The notes below the pieces were generated by a model. The model saw only the letters and a list, made by a program, of their open reading frames with translations. It was not told where the DNA came from and made no database searches. Source: Paenibacillus sp. UBA6285 (lineage in GTDB: Bacteria > Bacillota > Bacilli > Paenibacillales > Paenibacillaceae). From it: 8,786 nucleotides of DNA. Positions within the stretch are counted from its first letter, which is position 1. Every line of letters starts with the position of its first letter. Positions 5,487-8,786 of this stretch are shown piece after piece. The stretch covers positions 59,921 through 68,706 of the forward strand of contig DJUJ01000212.1 of assembly GCA_002438345.1 (NCBI GenBank), written 5' to 3'. The position numbers were made by a program, and so were the translations under genes.

Positions 5487-7118
5487 TACAAAGTACTCAT
5501 TGTTGATGATGAAAGCGTTATCCGCGAAGGGATTCGCACCTCCATTGATTGGAAAAATTTAGGATGTGTGGTTATTAACGAAGCGTCTCATGGATCTGAG
5601 GCTATGGAAATGATACAAAAGGACTGTCCGGATATCTTGATAACCGACATTTGTATGCCGGGTATGGGCGGGCTTGAATTGATGGAGAAAGTAGTAGCGA
5701 GTTATCCGTATACACGGGTCATACTGCTTAGCGGTTATAGCGATTTTGAATATGTTCGTCGTGCTGTTCAGCTTGGGGCCTTTGATTATTTATTAAAACC
5801 GACGTCATACCGGGAGCTCCATCGAATTCTGGAAAGAGCAATATTGGATTTTGAGGCGGAAAGGGGAAGAAACTTACAAATTGAAGTTTTTTGGAACGAA
5901 TTGAAACAAAACCTGTACTTCTACAGGCAAGCCTACCTTCAGAAACTAATCTTATCTCCGATGCCATTTGAGCGGACGGAATTGATAGAAACTCTCCATA
6001 TTTATGAGATGAAGGATCAATCCTTCCGCTTGTTGTTGATCAAAGCCGAAATCACAGATATGAACAGACAATCTCAAAAAACGAAGGAGCACCAACTGAG
6101 TCGATTAACCACGGAACATCAATTACGTTTGTACTTTCAAGAGTATGAAAGTATTATTTTTGTTCCTATGACTCATGAGAATTACGCAATCATTTATAAT
6201 GACCATGATATACATGAAATTGACCAGTTCATGCAGAAATGTGAGATTATCCTAGAAAATATAACCCATCTTCAACCGAGATTCAGTGTATCCATCGGAG
6301 TGTCTTCAGTACATTCGTCATATGTAGAATTGAACAAAGCTTACTTGGAGGCGTTTGAATCCCTTCAACACATTTTTTATTTTGGAACGAATACCATTAT
6401 TTCTTATGATGACTTACCCACTGATATCCCGAATTCTCCTTCTCTTTGGCTCTCATCTTCACATGGTTCGAATTATGCGGACATTTTGGAATCAATTTTA
6501 AAAACGTTAAAGATAGGAAATCAGGAAGATGCTGAAGATCAAGTTAATCAGCTTTTCCAAATATTTGAACTTTACGAAGAAAAATTGCCAAACGCAAGAA
6601 ATATATGCATAGAGTTGACAGCGCAAATCGTGAGTTTCATCTTTACCGCGCGGTTCATAATTTCCGAGAATTATCACAGTATATTCGAAGACACAATCAA
6701 TGCCCATTCATTCGAGCAATTGCATAAACTGCTGCTTGGCTATATTTCCAGGGTTGCAGGTGACATATACAAACAAAGCCGAACGGGGCAAAAAAAAATT
6801 GGAGATCGGGTACTAGCACTCATCTCGGAACACTACTGGGAAAATATCTCCTTGCTATGGATTTCGGAGAGAGTTCACCTGAACAGCAACTATTTAAGCA
6901 GATTAATTAAAGCGGAATGTAACCAAACGTTTACGGAATTACTGACAAGATACCGTCTTGAAAAAGCAAAGCAATTGCTTAGAGATCCACAATGTAAAGT
7001 ATATGAAGTAGCAGAGTTGGTCGGATTTACTGATCCTCAATATTTCGCAACGAGATTTAAGAAATATGTCGGATTGGCTCCCTCCGAGTACAGGGATAAC
7101 TTCGATGACCTATTCTAG
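5484..7118 (+). CDS. YesN-type response regulator: receiver domain plus AraC-type DNA-binding domain
   Basis: This 544-aa protein is full length for the YesN class. The N-terminal receiver (1 to about 120) has the acidic pair D8/D9, phosphoacceptor D55 in ILITDICMPGMGG, S83 in LLSGYSDF and K105 in YLLKP, so all phosphotransfer residues are present. The middle (about 130-430) is the variable linker of this class and includes FSVSIGVSS, a weak echo of a GGDEF-like fold. The C-terminus (437-544) holds the double helix-turn-helix, with NISLLWISERVHLNSNYLSR and VYEVAELVGFTDPQYFATRF, ending in LAPSEYR. Such regulators normally pair with a membrane YesM kinase and control sugar ABC transporter operons. 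Here the kinase upstream is decayed and no transporter is nearby, so the gene is an orphan or on its way to decay, although its own frame is intact. A cross-talking kinase elsewhere is possible. Confidence 0.93.
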   Translation: MYKVLIVDDESVIREGIRTSIDWKNLGCVVINEASHGSEAMEMIQKDCPDILITDICMPGMGGLELMEKVVASYPYTRVILLSGYSDFEYVRRAVQLGAFDYLLKPTSYRELHRILERAILDFEAERGRNLQIEVFWNELKQNLYFYRQAYLQKLILSPMPFERTELIETLHIYEMKDQSFRLLLIKAEITDMNRQSQKTKEHQLSRLTTEHQLRLYFQEYESIIFVPMTHENYAIIYNDHDIHEIDQFMQKCEIILENITHLQPRFSVSIGVSSVHSSYVELNKAYLEAFESLQHIFYFGTNTIISYDDLPTDIPNSPSLWLSSSHGSNYADILESILKTLKIGNQEDAEDQVNQLFQIFELYEEKLPNARNICIELTAQIVSFIFTARFIISENYHSIFEDTINAHSFEQLHKLLLGYISRVAGDIYKQSRTGQKKIGDRVLALISEHYWENISLLWISERVHLNSNYLSRLIKAECNQTFTELLTRYRLEKAKQLLRDPQCKVYEVAELVGFTDPQYFATRFKKYVGLAPSEYRDNFDDLF

Positions 7119-7320
7119 TGTGCTGAACTTCTTCCCGTTTGGCCTCATCACGTAAATATTGCAATTGAGCCTGCGCAAGTGCCGTGCTACCGGCTAATGC
7201 TCCAGGCTTTTTCTTTAGGGTTTCAAGGTAATTAACAATATCGAGCCGCCATTCATGGCATCCAACCAGTCGGGTATGTTCGGCGGTCTTTGTTTCCTCA
7301 TAAAAAAATTGAATACCGTA
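7119..7320 (-). pseudogene. Probable C-terminal fragment of an IS21-family transposase (IstA)
   Basis: On the minus strand one frame is open from about 7393 into the response-regulator end with no usable start. Within it, 7320 to about 7160 reads FYEETKTAEHTRL, then CHEWRLDI, then YLETLKKKPGALAGSTAL. The pattern H-x-R...EW...YL.TL..KPGAL..S.AL is what I know from the C-terminal end of IS21-type IstA transposases. After AQA the similarity fades, and a shift to another frame may continue it. There is no catalytic domain, no istB partner and no element end, so this is a dead fragment. It abuts the stop codon of the response regulator and follows the terminator of the glycyl radical operon. Identity rests on memory of the family, without a search. 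Confidence 0.55.
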
Positions 7321-7370
7321 CTGCCTTTCTCGTTGCGACTGATCAACTTTTTTGCATTGGTTTCGTATAT

Positions 7371-7419
7371 AAAAAACTATCCATAAAAGTAGAAGGAGCT
7401 ACCTTATGGATAGTCTTTT
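7371..7419 (-). terminator. Strong nested-hairpin terminator of the glycyl radical enzyme operon
   Basis: ACTATCCATAA (7376-7386) and TTATGGATAGT (7404-7414) pair perfectly over 11 bases. Inside, GTAG (7389-7392) pairs with CTAC (7399-7402). On the minus strand the stem is followed by TTTTTTATA, and it starts 20 bases after the activase stop. After one mismatch four further A-T pairs (7371-7374 with 7416-7419) extend the stem, so it may work in both directions and also stop readthrough coming from the left. Confidence 0.85.
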
Positions 7420-7434
7420 ATTCATTTCATCCTA

Positions 7435-8382
7435 TTATCCCAGCTTCGCAGACAGGCAGCCCATATCGTGCAAGCGTCTGATCCATGAATTGGACAGTTC
7501 TGGATCTGTCGTCTTGCAGTCTAATAGCTGGGGTACAGAGCCGACCCTAAGTGCCTTGTGATTACCCAAATCGTGATATGCCATAACTTCAATTCCACTC
7601 AATTTAGGGTGTTTAGCGGATAGGTCGGCAATTCCCTGTAAATGACTGGCATCATCATTCACTCCTGCTATGATCGGACATCGCAGAATAATGGATGCAC
7701 CGTGCTGATAAAGCAAGTCTAGATTGTTCTTGATGATCTCGTTACGCACTCCCGTGAGGCGACGATGAGTGGTAGGGTCGGTTGTTTTATAATCGTATAA
7801 AAACACATCGACATAGGGCAGAATCTCTAAATATTTGTCCGCTGATGCATGTCCGGTTGTATCAAGACACACATGGAGTCCATTCTCTTTGGCTTTGCGT
7901 GCAAGTGATAAAGTGAAGGCAAATTGAGCCATTGGTTCGCCGCCCGATATCGTCAGCCCACCATCGGAATGCTCATAATAGGAGCGATCCTTCAAGACAG
8001 TTTCGATGACATCATCGGGATCGACTGCAGTTCCAATCACTTTGACAGCTCCATTAGGACACTCGCAGACTGCAGTAGATTGCGCTGTGTGTGATCTGTG
8101 ATGACGTAATCCGTATAATTTCTTCAAAGTGGCATTAAATGGATCATTGCCTTCATCGGACTCCGAATCTTTGTGCACACCAAATGGACATTGATGTCCG
8201 GTTTCCAAGCAAGAAACGCACTGCTCATAATTAAAGGAAAGCTGTGATTCGAATGCTTTGGACTCTGGATTATGACACCAGGTGCAGTGTAACGGACAGC
8301 CCTTCAAAAATACTGTCGTACGAATGCCAGGACCATCATGCAATGCAAACCGTTGAATATCAAAAACAATTCCTGTCAACAT
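7435..8382 (-). CDS. Glycyl radical enzyme activating protein (radical SAM activase)
   Basis: This 315-aa cytoplasmic iron-sulfur protein installs the glycyl radical on its partner enzyme by hydrogen abstraction with 5'-deoxyadenosyl radical. It has the opening FDIQRFALHDGPGIRTTVFL (7-26), the radical SAM cluster motif C29-x3-C33-x2-C36 (GCPLHCTWCHNPE), and the SAM-binding GGEP at 147-150. A ferredoxin-like insert sits between residues 50 and 115, as in activases of non-pyruvate (type III) glycyl radical enzymes, but only C55, C58, C65, C106 and C108 remain where about eight cysteines are usual. Its middle (70-104) is an unusual charged stretch rich in Ser, Asp and His. The start follows AAGGAG eight bases upstream. 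It is 30 bases downstream of its partner gene and shares its transcript, ending at the terminator. The partner and the insert argue against a true PflA. Confidence 0.92.
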   Translation of the reverse strand: MLTGIVFDIQRFALHDGPGIRTTVFLKGCPLHCTWCHNPESKAFESQLSFNYEQCVSCLETGHQCPFGVHKDSESDEGNDPFNATLKKLYGLRHHRSHTAQSTAVCECPNGAVKVIGTAVDPDDVIETVLKDRSYYEHSDGGLTISGGEPMAQFAFTLSLARKAKENGLHVCLDTTGHASADKYLEILPYVDVFLYDYKTTDPTTHRRLTGVRNEIIKNNLDLLYQHGASIILRCPIIAGVNDDASHLQGIADLSAKHPKLSGIEVMAYHDLGNHKALRVGSVPQLLDCKTTDPELSNSWIRRLHDMGCLSAKLG

Positions 8383-8412
8383 AGAACATTCTCCTTACCG
8401 CCCATATGGACA

Positions 8413-8786
8413 TCAATATAACGTGCGGCTCAGAATCTCTTCCTGCTCATCTTTAGGCAATTCCACAAAACGAGCGCTAAATCCGCCCACCCGGACAAAC
8501 AAATGTGGATACTTCTCAGGCTCTCGCATAGCATTCTGCAGATCATTTCGATTGACCACCGTGATCATGGCTTGAGTGCCTCCATTATCGAAATACGTAT
8601 CGAGTAATGCTCTTAATTTATCCCTATGTTTGATAAAAAGCTCCTTACCAAACTTCATGTTCTGCACAGTCCCCGCATGATGCACTGGCGATAATTTGGC
8701 AAGAGAGTTCAGAAAAGCAGTCACTCCGTTTTTATCAGCACCACCAAATGGATTATTCGCATTGGCCATAGTCTTGAAATCAGGAC
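8413..8786 (-). CDS. Glycyl radical enzyme (pyruvate formate-lyase/dehydratase superfamily), C-terminal part only
   Basis: The minus strand is open from the right edge to the TGA at 8413-8415, so the N-terminal part, with the catalytic cysteine, is outside the window. The ATG at 8767-8769 is internal, because the frame stays open upstream (PDFKT). About 123 residues are visible. They include the C-terminal barrel segment GGADKNGVTAFLNSLAKL and the glycyl radical loop VRVGGFSARFVEL, in which the second glycine of RVGG (codon 8482-8484) carries the radical. The protein ends in EILSRTLY, the family's usual type of terminus. Classical PflB has RVSGYAV and a different tail, so this is more likely a type III enzyme of the dehydratase/lyase kind (diol, hydroxyproline, choline and similar). 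The substrate cannot be read from this end. The activase gene follows at once. Confidence 0.93.
   Translation of the reverse strand, partial: PDFKTMANANNPFGGADKNGVTAFLNSLAKLSPVHHAGTVQNMKFGKELFIKHRDKLRALLDTYFDNGGTQAMITVVNRNDLQNAMREPEKYPHLFVRVGGFSARFVELPKDEQEEILSRTLY

Noticed and set aside
5257..5562. A separate 101-codon gene overlapping the response regulator start
   Set aside because: Its parts match the kinase only in pieces, it has no ribosome binding site, and it runs on into the regulator in the wrong frame; it is one frame of the kinase remnant.
2233..7434. An intact SCC-like mobile element at rlmH
   Set aside because: No ccr recombinase or other integrase and no second full attachment site within the window; only a ten-base repeat is seen.
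7290..7481. Plus-strand open frame of 63 codons
   Set aside because: It crosses the nested terminator and the end of the activase gene and shows no family features.
8413..8769. A stand-alone small glycyl radical protein (YfiD/GrcA-like spare part)
   Set aside because: The frame stays open upstream of the ATG to the window edge, that ATG has no ribosome binding site before it, and the sequence GGADKNGVTAFLNS is internal barrel sequence of a full-length enzyme.

Overview
The window looks like a low-to-moderate GC Firmicute, most probably Paenibacillus or a close relative. The grounds are strong AGGAGG-type ribosome binding sites, TTG starts behind good ribosome binding sites, a Firmicute-type RlmH, YesM/YesN-type two-component sequences and AraC-type regulators. 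A glycyl radical enzyme with its activase implies the capacity for anaerobic metabolism. The genus is inferred from style and gene types, not from a search.

Left part (1-2232). A 14-TM type MFS efflux gene runs off the left edge on the minus strand. It is divergent from a small ArsR-type regulator, with an inverted repeat between them that could be the shared operator. A degenerate tandem repeat of roughly 27 bases and a hairpin terminator separate the regulator from rlmH, a core housekeeping gene for 23S rRNA methylation.

Middle part (2233-7320). The rlmH 3' end is followed by about 340 bases without a gene, in which the last ten bases before the rlmH stop region are repeated. Next comes a tight three-gene operon: a PhyH-type Fe(II)/2-oxoglutarate dioxygenase, a xylose-isomerase-like TIM-barrel protein with a TTG start, and a cupin-AraC regulator, closed by a terminator. 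After it lies a YesN-type response regulator (544 aa, TTG start). Directly upstream of that gene are the remains of its YesM-type histidine kinase, N-terminally truncated, broken by three single-base frameshifts and missing most of the ATPase domain. Directly downstream is a fragment that reads like the C-terminus of an IS21-family transposase. This section looks like an accessory region with one possibly functional small catabolic or modification operon and one decayed signalling module.

Right part (7371-8786). On the minus strand, a glycyl radical enzyme (only its C-terminal domain is in the window) is followed after 30 bases by its radical-SAM activating enzyme and a strong nested-hairpin terminator. 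The activase carries a ferredoxin-like insert with fewer cysteines than usual.

I did not find CRISPR, tRNA, rRNA or a recognisable defence system. The most informative results are the decayed sensor kinase next to an intact regulator and the uncharacterised dioxygenase/TIM-barrel/AraC operon.
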